Below the pieces are notes generated by a model. The model was not told the origin of the DNA. It searched no databases and saw nothing but the letters and a program-made list of their open reading frames with translations. Both the position numbers and the translations under genes were made by a program. Shown here in pieces: positions 44,860-56,779 of a stretch of DNA of 64,000 nucleotides. Origin of the DNA: Phanerodontia chrysosporium (lineage: Eukaryota > Basidiomycota > Agaricomycetes > Polyporales > Phanerochaetaceae); assembly GCA_001910725.1 (NCBI GenBank), contig MJGA01000013.1, positions 620,001 to 684,000 of the forward strand. The letters run 5' to 3'. The first letter of the stretch is position 1. Each line of letters begins with the position of its first letter.

Positions 44860-45961
44860 ATGAAGAGGTCCGGTGCCCTCGTAGACTACGCCAGTTCCGA
44901 AGACGAGCAAAAGCCAACCCGGCCTACTGAACAGCCCGCAACGAAGAGACGGTCCGTTCATATCTCTTTCGATCCCAGCCATTGTTGACGTCGTCTCGCA
45001 CAGGAAGTTGCCTGCACTCGCGTCCAATCTCGTTGTGTCTACCCCTGTAGACAACCCTGCGCTGCACCAAGGAAGACTGCGATCCAACCCTCACGTCGAG
45101 GGCCAGTTTGCTGCGTACGTCTACGTACCCGTGCGGATCTCGCGCGAGTCCGCGCTCGGGACTCTGCTCCACAAAGCGTTCCGTCGTGCAGCGGAGATTG
45201 TGCCGATCCTCCATTTTATAGGTGACGCAGAGAAAGAGTCAGATGAGCGGGAGTTGCACATATCTCTTACACGCCCTATATACTTACGAGCTCATCAGCG
45301 TGAAGAGTTCAGGGCTGCTGTCAGGGCTGTAAGCAGGAAACATAAGCAGTATGTCACGCTTCCGTTAGCAGTAAAGACTACCACCTAACGGTGTCGACTC
45401 TAGATTTCCTGCGTCGTTCGCCAACTTCGCCGAGCTGACGAACGATGAGCGCACACGGACATTCTTGACAATTGAAATTGGTGCAGGACATAGAGAGGTG
45501 AGTTGAATGATTAGCGATTTTGACTTCTCCGTATTTATGTCGACGTTCTAGCTTGATGCGCTGTGCACAGCACTTGCACCTACACTCCGTATCTACCGCC
45601 AGAAGGAGTTCTACGACAAGCCGCGGTTCCATGCCTCAATAGCGTGGGCACTGATGGCGCAGCCTGAAGTGAAGAGTTCCGAGCCGCCATCTACACCATC
45701 TCCAAACGGTGACAATCACTCTACTTCTCCATAGAACAGGTACCCGCCCTCGTCAATGTGACCGACAGCGACGCACGGCTGTTTGTGACTACATCCACCG
45801 GTTTTCCAGCCGTCCTGCGCTTTCCAGATCAGCTCGTGTCTAGCCTGGAAACGGAATTTGGCCCTGTGTTGCGCTCTAGGCACGTCGGTGCTTTTGAAGC
45901 CGAGTGCATATGCGTCAAGATTGGCAAGGATGTGCACAGGTTCCGGCTTCAGGGCGAGTAA
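44860..45961 (+). CDS. USB1: U6 snRNA phosphodiesterase USB1
   Basis: A nuclear 2H phosphodiesterase that trims the 3' end of U6 snRNA. Four or more exons from MKRSGALVDYASSEDE to the stop at 45959. Both catalytic HxS motifs are present: ELHISLTR in the second exon and RFHASIAWAL in the exon around 45600-45710. The N-terminus is charged and disordered (KPTRPTEQPATKRR) as usual in the family; a C-terminal segment (FEAECICVKIGKDVHRF) forms the last strand. Introns lie near 44970-45000, 45345-45405, 45497-45550 and 45708-45737. It sits head-to-head with DUG2, 302 bp between starts. Length about 280 residues, normal. Confidence 0.88.
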
Positions 45962-46167
45962 TAACACTACATGTCGCTCTCTTCGCGCAATATTCTACTG
46001 TAGCTACATCAGTTGTAACCTACTTTTTACATACCGTATATGACCGCGAGGCGTGTGTATATAGAACTCGCTGTACTTGTCGCGAATTGGACGCTCCTGC
46101 CGGACGCGTCCGTGCGACGCGCTCGCGTTCATGTCGCGCGCGCGTCTAGTACTTGCCTCTGGCGACC

Positions 46168-47696
46168 ATGTCTCTATCGGCGACGACATACATATCTCGG
46201 TCCTGCAAGCAAATACTTCGCCAGCTCGCTAATCTGCCACATGTCTCGTCCTCGAGCTCTCCGCAGACCCTGCTTTTTTCCCTCTCACCTGCGCCGGACC
46301 TCTCGCAGGATGCGCTTTCTGAGCTTGTGCGTGTCCTGACGCGCCAGCCAAACACTGTCGGCTGTCTCTCTGCCCCCGTGAAGCCTCTCTCTGGCACCCG
46401 ACTTGGCAGCAGCGTCACACGCACCCCGACGGTATGCTCGGTAGCCGTCTTCGACGGCACAGTCGCGACGCCGTTCCGGAGCACCATCCCAGGCAAGGAG
46501 CCGACCCAGGTCGGGCGCTGGCATGCGTTCCGCAAACGGGACGAGAAGACACCGCTAGAGGCTCTCCCGCAGGAGTCTGAGGGCATCGATTGGGAGAGCG
46601 TGTGGGCGAAAAACGGGGCGGCTCCCGACGTTCCGACAGAGCTGCGCGGTTTGCGGTGAGTCCTTTGTGCAATATGCGGTTTGGATATGCGTCCGAACGT
46701 CTGACAAGGCCTAGGATGTGAAGACAGTGCTATATCTCTCAGATGGCGCACCCGAGGGCCTCGCCCAGTCACTGTCCCGGTTTGACTCCGCGTCAAAGGT
46801 CGGCCCTGCCCTCTCGTCTATGACACTGACAAGAACTCTGGCGGTTCGAAGCTGGGCCTCATCGCGTCGTCTACACCGTTTGTCACAGGCAGACCGTACA
46901 CGCTCTTCTACGGTGGCGACATCCATTCGAATGGCGCGGTAGGCATTGCGTTCACCTCGGACGGCCCTACGGAACCCCACACGGAAGTGGAATTTCCCGA
47001 GCTGGGAGCAATTGAAGACAGACTGTTCACCGTAACAGAGTCAGTTCAAGCGTAATCCACTTGCCCTTAGTCTGACTAGGATCTAGTACCGAAGGCAACA
47101 TGGTGCATACATTGGACGACGCGAACCCGTCCCGTATCATCCTATCCGCCGTAGAGAAGCTGCATGGGAAAGCGACCCCAACTAATGTGGACGTGGGTAT
47201 CAAAGAAGACGAGTTTTTCTTGGGTGTACATCGCGATGGAAAGGTAGGCATGAATGACCGCAGTTTCCTGCACGCGCTCACTAGTTTGCAGCTCTATCAG
47301 CTGTATACTATTCAGGGTGGAGATCCATCTCGCGGGACAATCGCATTACAAAGCGACGCTGCTCCGGAAGTAGGATCGCGGGTCAAGGCCAGTACCTTAC
47401 CTACTCCGATGTTTCAACCTCCTTAATGTCCGTGCAGATCTATCGCAAGAGCGTAGCCACTGAGGTGCACAACAAGCTCCGTGAAGGCCTCAACCTGGTA
47501 ACTATACCCCCGAGGGCTCTATGGATCTCGTGAGAACGGCGAGGACGACAATCATGTTACTGTACTGCAAGGTAGCTTCCTCGCCACTTCCGAGAACGGC
47601 TTTGTCGTCAGCCGTGCTCGTGACGGTGCGCCCTGCGAGCGTCCCTGGAACTCGACTGTTGTCGGCGGGCATGCCCTCATTCACTGGAACCACTAG
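46168..47696 (+). CDS. FIST-domain protein
   Basis: A protein with FIST N and FIST C domains, sensory or small-ligand-binding modules also found in the human F-box protein FBXO22. The first exon starts MSLSATTYISRSCKQILRQL and contains LSELVRVLTRQPNTVGCLSA. Later exons give KTVLYLSDGAPEGLAQSLSR, IASSTPFVTGRPYTLFYGG, NGAVGIAFTSDG and IKEDEFFLGVHRDGK. The C-terminus includes NHVTVLQGSFLATSENGFVV and ends ALIHWNH at 47696. No F-box is seen in this model. Around 47500-47530 the frame shifts twice by one base between EVHNKLREGLNL and ENGEDDNHV, either through an unrecognised micro-intron or missing bases. The start at 46168 is the first ATG; upstream codons lack one. Confidence 0.72.
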
Positions 47697-47914
47697 CAGC
47701 AAAAAGTAGCATAGACGAGCGTATGTACATTACCGGGTGTTCTCAATGACACAATCGCACCGCCCCGTATCTTTTCTGTTCCGTTCATTTTGGTCTCGAT
47801 CAACGGATCAAGGCACGGTATCTTATCGCGACGCGCCATCGACTCACCACGATCTCGAGGAGGGTACGATGTACTCCTGTACGTTGACCACCACCGACGC
47901 CGCCAGACACAGAC

Positions 47915-49031
47915 ATGACGACGGAGAACGTTCAGTTTATCAACAGCCTGTCGTCTAGTGTCGCGAACCAGGCGCCGCACACACACTCGCACGACGGCGG
48001 CCCATCGCATTCACATGAGCATGGCGAGCACGGGCACACGCACGAGCATCTCGACAATCCAGGTGGGCTGCTTCGTGACAAAGTCGTGTCCTACTAAACA
48101 GTGTGTCTCAGGAAAGTACTCCGAGCGCGACATGCCGGACTACAGTGCCCGTAACTTTGAGGAGCGTGGTTTCACGGTGGGCATTGGCGGGTGCGTGCCA
48201 AGTGTATCACCATATGTTCTCGACCTACTCACGCCGCATGTAGGCCCGTAGGATCCGGCAAGACGGCCCTCACGCTCGCGCTCTGCCAGCGACTGCGCAA
48301 GGAGTACAACATCGGTGCGTCCCGCGCGCCGTTTCGCGCATCCCCCCTGGCTCACTACAGTGCACAGCGACGGTGACGAACGACATCTTCACGCGCGAGG
48401 ACCAAGAGTTCCTGATCCGAAACAAGGCGCTGCCCGCGTCGCGCATCCTCGCAATTGAGACAGGCGGGTGCCCGCACGCGGCGATCCGCGAGGACATCAG
48501 CGCGAACATGGGTGCGCTCGAGACGCTCCAGGCCAAGTACGGTTGCCAGCTGCTCTTCGTCGAGAGCGGCGGCGATAACCTCGCCGCGAACTACTCGCGC
48601 GAACTTGCGGATTACATTATCTATGTCATCGATGTCTCGGTGCGTACCTACCCCCCTCCTGCCCTCTCCTGCTGGCTGGGTATCTTGCTGACGCATGTGC
48701 ACAGGGCGGAGACAAGATCCCGCGCAAGGGAGGGCCTGGCATCTCGCAGTCGGATCTTCTTGTAATCAACAAGGTGCGTGCTGGTTGCGCGTGAAAGTCG
48801 CGCTGTGATGTCGTGTTGACCCCGCGTGCTGGACAGATCGACCTGGCCCCTTATGTCGGTGCTTCTCTGGAAGTTATGCAGCGCGACTCGAAGATCATGC
48901 GTGGCGACGGCCCGACATTGTTCACTAGCGTCAAGCAGGGCACAGGGGTCGAAGATGTCGTGGACCTCATTCTAGCTGCATGGCGACAGGCAGGAAGCCC
49001 GGGAAAGCCTGGCGCGGTCGGGGACTTCTGA
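47915..49031 (+). CDS. urease accessory GTPase UreG
   Basis: A SIMIBI-class GTPase that delivers nickel to urease. The first exon starts [12 protein letters not shown] and has a His-rich metal-binding tail ([20 protein letters not shown], then THEHLD) typical of eukaryotic UreG. Next come FTVGIGG joined to [13 protein letters not shown] (P-loop), [13 protein letters not shown], the nickel-binding [41 protein letters not shown] and [14 protein letters not shown]. It ends PGAVGDF at 49031. Exons are separated by short introns near 48065-48110, 48192-48250, 48313-48370, 48640-48705 and 48775-48838. All family motifs are present and the frame is intact. Confidence 0.93.
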
Positions 49032-49495
49032 TGTTCACTATGGACCAAAGGAAATTTGGACGGCTAGGAAACAAATGTACTATACGAGACAATCACCTGC
49101 ACAAATGCTAGGACTGTTGACGCAGTCGGAATTACTCTTCTATTGCAACATCATGTTATGGTACACAGCAGCGAGTCGCGGTTTTTCTGGGGGACGTGAG
49201 CTGAGAGATAAAAAGGAGGCGACGAGACCAAGATGGAGAAGCGGAACGCGCTAAGTCGGACAGGGTCAGAGTGGGATGCTACACACGGAGATGCAATTCG
49301 ACTACAGCATATGAGAAGGCGAGCGGGGCGTGAAAATAACGAAAGTGACGGTCGTGTTAAATCAAAACAAGATGAGAACTTCGGAGACTGTCCTTGTGAT
49401 AATGGATAATGAAACGGAACTTGAGTGGAGAGCGATGATTAGTGAAGACCAAGATGAAGGGGACGCATGGAAGAATCAAGCCGCGACAGGGCCGA
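49032..49495. other. intergenic between two convergent genes
   Basis: About 460 bp between the stop codons of UreG and the RING-H2 gene. It should contain both 3' ends. No terminator motif was distinguished. Confidence 0.4.
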
Positions 49496-52400
49496 CTACG
49501 CGGCAGCAGGCTCGGGAGGCGGGTCACCTGAGACATTCACACCCTGGAGGTCACAATAAGCATGACAGCGCTGTGAAGAACCGAGACGGTAGGCACACCT
49601 TTGTGCGACAGGCGGGGCAATTGTTACGGCCGACCTGGAGCCACTTGTCGACACAATCTTTGTGGAACGCATGTCGACATGTCATCAGCCGAAGGTCGCT
49701 GTCTGGTTCGTAGTCGTCCAAGCACACAAGACACTAGAATAACATGAGCAATGGCATACGTAAGGACTCCGTGAAACTTACCCGTTCGACACAGTTCGAG
49801 GCGACACGGCCTTCCTCTTCAAGCGGGGAAGCTCAGACGCCTTGATGATCTGCAGACCAGACTTATCGATGTCCTCCCGCGTCGCAGTAGGAGGCTTGAC
49901 CTGGCCCAGAAGCTCTGCAAGCTCCCACAGAGCCTCATAGGAGTCGAGGTTGTCGGAGCCCGTGACCATATGATGATTCGGCGGGTAGTAACCTGTTGAC
50001 AGCACATTTAGTACACAGGCCAGAAAGACAGGAGCAAAAACATACCTCCGATGACATATATGAGGAAGGTCCGCGAGCCAGTGCCATCCGCATTCCGCCG
50101 CGCCCGCGAGCCCCGCCGGCCAGGACGCCACGTCCGGAGCGCATTCGCAGCCCGCGAGGGCCATCGCCGACCGCGAGGCGTCGTCGGTCTCGAAGCGTCG
50201 TCCTCGGGAGGGACTTGCTCGGTCGGTGAGTTCGGCCTGGCGTGCAGATGTGCCTCATCCTCCGGCTCGTCAGCATCAGCGACATCAACCGACTGCAGGC
50301 CGACGACAATCACAGGTACAACCACGCCTGCGCCTGGGGTCTGTGATGGGCTGTCAGTACGCGGCGGAGGTGGCGAGTCAGCTGCTGCCTCGCTCTCTGT
50401 TGAGGTCGAGGTGGAAGTCGTCGGAGACGCTGGCGCAGACGTCGAGGCTCCTGTGACGGTTTCGCGTACAGCAGCAAGGCTGCTGTCGTTCGTTCGCGGC
50501 GAGACAGTCGCCTGGCCCTGGGCATGGACAGCAGGAATAGGATCGAAGCGATATATGCGCCACAAGTTGATCGCAGGTCGCTCGCGACGGCGCTGCCCAG
50601 CCTGCTCGGCATGCGCAGGCTGGTCATGCGAAGCGGTGCTCGGGATGGGTGTAGGAGTGCGAGGTGGGTGATCTGTGATAGTCTGCCGATCAGAGTCGTC
50701 TTCAGAGCCCGTGTCATCAGCATCGTGGAAGCTATCTTCCGAGTCCGAGTCTGTGTCACTACTGAGCGGCGGCATGTCGTCGTCCTCGTCGAGGTGTTCG
50801 TCGTCGTTCTCAACTTCGACAGTCGGTATAGGGGTACCCGGGCGGGACACAACCTGTTCCGCTGCTTGTTCATGCGTCAGTTCTTCGACATCAGGACCTT
50901 CAGGTACGTTCTCTGAAGGGGCGCTCTGCGATGGAACAAGAGGAGTGTCTTCGCTCAGTATCGTCCTGAGATCGCTCTGCAAGTTGGCAAGGAATCGTTC
51001 GAAGCTGCCTTCAGGAGGGAGGCTGCTGCCAGAGTCTGCAATCGGCGGGAAGAGGAATGTGCTGGGCTCGTAGACTCCTGCCTCCGTTCGCCAGAAGCGT
51101 TGTTCATGCTATTGGCCAGACCAAGCCCAGCATTCAATGCGCGGGCCATCTCTGCCAGCATCATCTCGCCCGGCCGCATCCGCTGATTGTTGGCACCCCC
51201 AAAGGTAGAACCAGTGCCGTCTTCGATGGGTCGGTCGGTCGTACCATTGTTGCGCGAGTTTAGGCCAACGCGTTCCCGAATGCTCTCCCATACGTTCCGG
51301 ATGCGGTCCCTGCTATCCTGAGGCGCTGGCGCAGGGTTCGAGTTCAGACCCAGGCCTGATAAGCCTCCAAGGCCGCCCAAAGCGCCTAGTCCGGCGGTAG
51401 GGGTCGGCGAGAGCGGACGGGTGCTCGTTTGTGGGGATGGCGGGCTGGTGGGCGGGTTCAAACCAGCGGCTCCGTTGGTACTGTTCAGGTTCAGGCCCGG
51501 CGAGAACAAGGACGCTGCTGTCGCCGCTGCTGCCACACTTTCGACAACGTATTAGCGGACGTCAGCCTTTGTTGAACAGCTACGTACCTGAGTAGTGTGC
51601 CAAGTACGTCAATAGACCCTGGAGAGAGACCACGGGGGTGGTTGGGCTGTTCTGCGGGAGTGCTGCTTTGGGTGTCTGCTGCTGAGGAGGGGCTACTGTC
51701 TGTACTCGACGGCGAGCTATCAGAATCGATATGCGATCGGAGATCAGCTTCAGGTGATGACATTGTGTGCGCGTGTAAGCTGCTGTCTGAGCCCCTGCCC
51801 GCGCGCATGAACGTGGACAGTCTGTTGCGGCCGCCGTGACGCTCCTCCGAGCGGGTGTGAGAGCGAGGAGCAGAGACAGAGCTTGCGCGACGACGTATGC
51901 TTGGAGCCTGCGGAGAAGGATGGAGCGTGGTGAATGGTTGTGAGCTCGGGGCAGTAGGTGGCGGACTTGCGGGCGCAGAAGCGGCCTGAGACGGGGGCGC
52001 GTGTGGAGTGTCGGTAGTATTCACTACACCTTGTACAACGACCAGTGTGCCTGGAGGCGGAAATGCTTGAGGGATGCCGTGCGGTTGGTGGCCTGCAGTT
52101 GCATCCGTGGGCGCCGACTCTGGAGCGACACCCGCGACATTCTCAGAGCCGACCGACGGAGACCCCGCTTGACCTGTGAGAAACTCGGCAACTTCTCTGC
52201 GGATATCCTCTGTTGTCGGATAGGTTGGTCGAAGTCCGTTAGCTTCAGCAGCGGGGGAACCTGTTGTGTGTGATGTACGACTCCGGAGGAAGTGGGTTCA
52301 TTCGTATGTTCAAGCGGCCTCTCCTCGCCAGGGGTTACTGCGCATGGTGTCGAAGACGGTGTTGTGGAGGAGGATGCAGAGACATGACTGGACTGTAGGA

Positions 52401-52821
52401 GAGACGGCGCACCCGAGGACACTACTACCGAGGATCCACTGCCTGTGGTTTCCCTATCTCCACTAGACGTACTGGACTGCTGCGCGGGGTCTGCCACGTT
52501 CGAAAGCTGCGTGGGGGCCTTTGAGAAGCGTCTTGATGAGCGCCAACGCTTACGAAGGGATTGCGGAGGTTCGTGTTCAGACGAAGCACTATCTTTCCTG
52601 GACCGCGAGGACGAAGACGAGGATGATGAGGAGGGTACCAAGCCCATGATGCTACGACGTATTGCGGCGCGTTTGCCTTTCTTCTTTGTTGTCTGAGCAT
52701 CCTGAACAGGGGTTTCGGAATTGGGAGAGCTGCTGGACTCTGCAACTGGAGGACTGCGCGGAGGCTCGGGGGCAGCGGCTTGTCGCTGTGCAGCGCGTTG
52801 GCGAGAGTTTGCCTGTCCCAT
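49496..52821 (-). CDS. RING-H2 E3 ubiquitin ligase, Ser-rich, N-myristoylation signal
   Basis: Predicted membrane-attached E3 ligase. It starts MGQANSRQ, matching the M-G-x-x-x-S myristoylation rule. A long Ser/Pro-rich disordered region follows with ANGLRPTYPTTEDIRREVAE and FPPPGTLVVVQGVVNTTD, then SPGSIDVLGTLL and DRIRNVWESIRERVGL, an acidic stretch (DDEHLDEDDDMPPLSSD), and INLWRIYRFDPIP. Near the end are FLIYVIGG-YYPPNHHMVTG, a helical DSYEALWELAELLGQV, and the RING: CLVCLDDYEPDSDLRLMTC, then RHAFHKDCVDKW, then CPACRTK (C3H2C3). The last exon ends PPPEPAAA at 49496. The RING lies in small exons at about 49600-49720. A frame change near 52290-52320 is either an intron or a missing base. Confidence 0.8.
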
Positions 52822-53057
52822 GGTCCGTAGTAGAGGGAAAGAGTGACTGAGGTGGAAGAGGGGGAATTATTAAATGTACAAGACGGAGGCCGCCAGCTAC
52901 AATGGCGGCGGGGGGCAAGTTGTCGTGGCCGTGAGGCAGGCGCGGCGGCTGTTGCTTACGCGAAGGCTGGTGACGCCCGACCACGCCACACAGTCCCGCT
53001 TTAGGCTCAACTTCCGTCCTTTATCGTGCAGAAAATTCGCAAAAATCTGGCTGTAAA

Positions 53058-54749
53058 CTATGCAGGTGCTACCGAGACGAGCGGTACGACGACAATCCCT
53101 ACGTTACGGGCACTACCCGAACCTTGGTCAAATAAATTCACGAGGCGGACCTCCCAGGGCATCCCGAGACTCTGCCATATATGAACGCTTATTAGTCTCG
53201 ATGACGACATGGGCACCCAGACACCGGACTTACCGCGAGTTGCTGCTGCAACCACTGCTTGCGGTCCAGCAGGATGAAGCTTTCGACGACAGGCCCCAGG
53301 ACACAGCGCAGAAAGTGGAACACCTCCAGGCGACCCTCCATGACACGATCCCTGGCAACTCCAGCGACCGCGGCACCGAGCTTCTCCTGAGCGATGGAGA
53401 GGAACCCATCCCAGTCCCGGTAGGCAGTGTCGCTCAGCCGTCCCAAACGTTTCAGCTCTCGGGTCCTTCCGCTCAATAACGGTCGCTCTCCGGCGCTTCG
53501 AGACACTATGCTAGAAAGTAGTGCCCTCCAGGCGACCTTGCGCGCAGCAAGAGAAGCGTCCTCGAGAGCAGCATCGCTTCGCGCCCACTGTAGAGGCATC
53601 TGCGCGGCCAGTTGCAGGTGGCTCTCGGCCAATTTGACTGCGCGCCCAGTAAGCGACGCACAATCTGGCAGTTGGTCAATTCTGGCGAACTGGCGACGAC
53701 GACATGAGGAAGCTCACCTTCTTGCCTGAGCAGATTATAGCAACAGCCTACCACCAGTCCGGCAGCAGGTCTCCACGAACTTCGCTTGGCCTGACTCGCC
53801 CGCAGTTGGTCCACAAAGGCCCGAAGGACGTCTAGAGTCAACGATCCACAGGCGTGCAGGGCTGCGAGCATGACTGGAGTGTCGTTTTCATGGTCGTCAG
53901 TCACGGGCACTGAGTCGTGTCGCGCCTCTATAATCCATTCGTCGACAATGTTGACCAGTGACTCCGCTGTAATCACAGTTTTCTTGTACGATAATCTTCC
54001 AGCAGCGGCATCGACGGCGGGCGAGGTGTCTTGATCGGTTGTCTTCTTTCCCTTCGCTTTCGCACGCTGCGCGTTTTTCTCGCGTCTGGCCGCGCCTTCT
54101 TCTTGAACAGAACTCCAGTCTACAGCCAGGACGCTTATGTTGCAGTCATCACGGAGGGCGCGAGACAAATACGCCTACTAGATGGACTCGTTAGCGCGAC
54201 CGAGTGGGTGAGGGAGGACACCGGGACAACTGACCTGCCCGGCGCCGACGTCTACAGCATGGCAAATGACTGCCCCATGTGCTGCCAAGTCGGAGAGCAT
54301 GTTCTGAGCGTACTTGGACATGTACTGCACTTCGTGTGTCTTTTTGGGCGACATGCCGTGCAGATTGGCGTTTCTGGGAAAGGCCTTGTCTGCGGGGCAT
54401 ACCGGTCTGGCCGCCGCTGCCCGGGTACAGTCGCCTCTGCTCCTTGGCTACGGTCGAGCTGCAGGCCGCGCGCACGGCGCAGGTATGCGCGCAGAGGTGC
54501 AGGGATGCACGCGAACTCGCCCTCGTCCGACGGCGTGTCGCGGGCGTAGTACCGCCATAGCAGCCGCCATCGTGGCTCTGCGTTCGCAGTCGGCTCGCCC
54601 GCCCAGTCCCACCATGAGGACCAGGTCTCAGGAAGCGTAAAATCTGGCGTGACCGTGGTATTCGGATGAAGCGAGAACAGGAGCTCAATCTCTGGCTGAT
54701 GCAGGAACGCCTCGAGTTCGTCTAGAAATCTGGTCTCTCGGTCGTCCAT
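53058..54749 (-). CDS. METTL25/RRNAD1-type methyltransferase
   Basis: A predicted Rossmann-fold methyltransferase of the METTL25 family. The N-terminal exon starts MDDRETRFLDELEAFLHQPE. The family signature GMSPKKTHEVQYMSKYAQ lies near 54340, followed by the SAM-binding start VICHAVDVGAGQ. Then come LSRALRDDCNISVLAVDW, APVMLAALHACGSLT-like sequence around 53880 (LHACGSLTLDVLRAF) and LVVGCCYNLLRQEG. The C-terminal half is helical (KVAWRALLSSIVSRSAGERP, VFHFLRCVLGPVVESFILLD) and ends SARNVGIVVVPLVSVAPA. About six exons. The substrate is not established for the fungal proteins; 53 kb neighbours give no clue. It shares a 236-bp spacer with the RING-H2 gene upstream end. Confidence 0.82.
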
Positions 54750-55452
54750 GGGAAGCCTGGCGAACGTGAACCTGTGCCAGCACGAGCAAGACAGCCGCGA
54801 CTTACGACGAAGAGGCTCGCGGCGGTGGTTGGTGGCAGACCCGAAAACGGATATGAAGCGAAGCCGAAGGTCGCGGGGGCTCAGGCAACCCGTCCAATCT
54901 TCACATTTTCACCTCAGCACCTGGAACATGCTGCTGCCTGCCTCCACCCTCATCCCAGACAAGGACCACGACGATGCCCGGTGCAGCGAGGACGACAGCG
55001 AACATCACAGCGGCGACGGGCTGTATCGCCAGGCGGAATTGCCTGGGCGGGTCATCCCATGTCGGGACAGGGGCCGACATTGATCTTGACCGTGGTGCAC
55101 GACCTCCTCCCGCCTCACTCGACCTCTAGACTCCCTCTATTGGCTCCCGCTACGCCATAACAAGCTAGCACTGATCACGGTAAGCACAGCTCCCGTATCC
55201 TTGGTCGTCACGACGGTATATAAATCGCTTGCCTACAGGGTCTTCGGCGCCCCGCCATCAGGAACCCCCACGAGCCGACATTGCCCAGCCGACGCTCTTG
55301 AAATACGGACGCGACGGGAGCCCGTGGGTTGCCAGGGATACAGAGAGACCACCCTCCTTTCGTTCGGCCAGAGGTGCGTGACGAGCCGACGCCGTAGCAC
55401 ACACACGAGTGGCTGACCTCCGCCAACCCCCCAGTCCGGCACGGCTCACACG
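54750..55452. other. divergent intergenic region
   Basis: About 700 bp between the METTL25 start (minus) and the F-box-like start (plus). Short frames on both strands, none convincing; TATATAAA at 55218 is a possible core promoter for an upstream transcript start of the plus-strand gene. Confidence 0.4.
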
Positions 55453-56779
55453 ATGATTGGACCCGCAGCAAACGTCCTGAAGATGCCTCTTGCGCCGCCG
55501 AAGCAGAAAGTCAGACGTGAACAGCAAGCCGAGCCTCCCACGCCCCCGCCCTCTGTGAAAGTCCCTCCACTGTCCAACGAACTCCTCGCACGCGTCGTCG
55601 ACTTTCTCCAGGGCGATGTCCGCAGCCTGAAGAGCTGTAGCCTGGCATCCCGCCGCTTCTCTCCGTTTACACGGCGGTATCTGTTCCATGTCGTGCACCT
55701 AAACCTCCGAAATTGCGAAAAGTTTATGAGAATTCTGGAGGCGAGCCCGGAGGTGGGCCCGTTCGTGAGGGAGCTCCACGTGACTGTGAGTGCACACGAG
55801 TCGCCACCATGGATTGACAACCGTCTGGCCTCGATATCGGAGAAACTGCCCAAGGTCGCTGCACTGTACCTGAAGGGCAAGGCCATCTATACCGCCCCGC
55901 CGCTGCTGGGATTTCAAGCCATCAAGAGCATACACTTCCTCGCCTGCGAGCTAGACTCTACAGCCACATTTCTCACACTCGTTGGGTCTTTCCCGCACCT
56001 GGAGTCAGTGTATGCCAACGAGCTCGTCGTCTACCGCGAGAGCGACTCCGCGATGAAGAAGTTTGTGCCGTCGTCCGACCGGCGATCGCAGAACTTCCGG
56101 TCGATGACCTTCAACTCGTGTCGGATGGATCCAGACAGGTTTGCAGACTTTTTCGCGACCTCTGGCTTCCAAAACACCCTGGACTACTTCGCGTCCTGCC
56201 CGCTGCAGGAGATCGCCCTGCCTGCCGTCGGGAGGATCCTCAGGTCTTGCGGCTCGCGCCTCAAGCACTTCAAGCTCGCGCTGGTCGCCATGAAGGAGCA
56301 GGGCGGGTTCATAGGTGCGTGCACAGGCCCGCGCCGCGCAGCACCCTCACCACCGACCGCTGACCGCTTCTTGCACGGCAGAGCCGCTCGCGAAGCACGT
56401 CGACCTCGCGCTGAACACGGGGCTCGTCACGCTCGAGCTGTGCTCGCCCGCGGCGTACGCGCGCATGTACGAGGCGGACGACCTCTCGTGCGACTGGTTC
56501 CCGCACCTGCTCGCGCAGGTCGCGTCGCCGTACATCGCCGAGCTCGGCTTCTACCTCTGGGCGGGCGACCTCCCCGCGCTCGCGGCGCCCGCCTGGGACG
56601 CGATCGCCGCGCTCCTCGCGACGCCCCGCTTCTCCGGCCTCCAGCGCCTCGCGTTCCACGTCTGGGGTGACGAGCCCGCGACGCGCGAGATCGCCGCGGC
56701 TGTGCGCCGCAGGTTCGCGGACCTGGACGCGCGGGGTGTTCTCCACATTGACTCGACCCCGGATCCGGCGTGCGTGTAG
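55453..56779 (+). CDS. F-box-like protein with leucine-rich C-terminal region
   Basis: A predicted SCF adaptor unrelated in detail to the cluster at 3-21 kb. Exon 1 (55453-56314) starts MIGPAANVLKMPLAPPKQK, has a Pro-rich linker, then the F-box-like helix VPPLSNELLARVVDFLQGD and SLASRRFSPFTRRYLFHVV. The following part reads as irregular leucine-rich repeats (VRELHVTV, KVAALYLKGKA, AIKSIHFLACEL, HLESVYANELVV). A 67-bp GTGCGT/CAG intron interrupts a Glu codon. Exon 2 (56382-56779) begins with PLAKHVDLALNTGLVTLEL and ends STPDPACV. 419 residues, frame clean. This layout is common among basidiomycete F-box-like proteins; the substrate is unknown. Confidence 0.8.
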
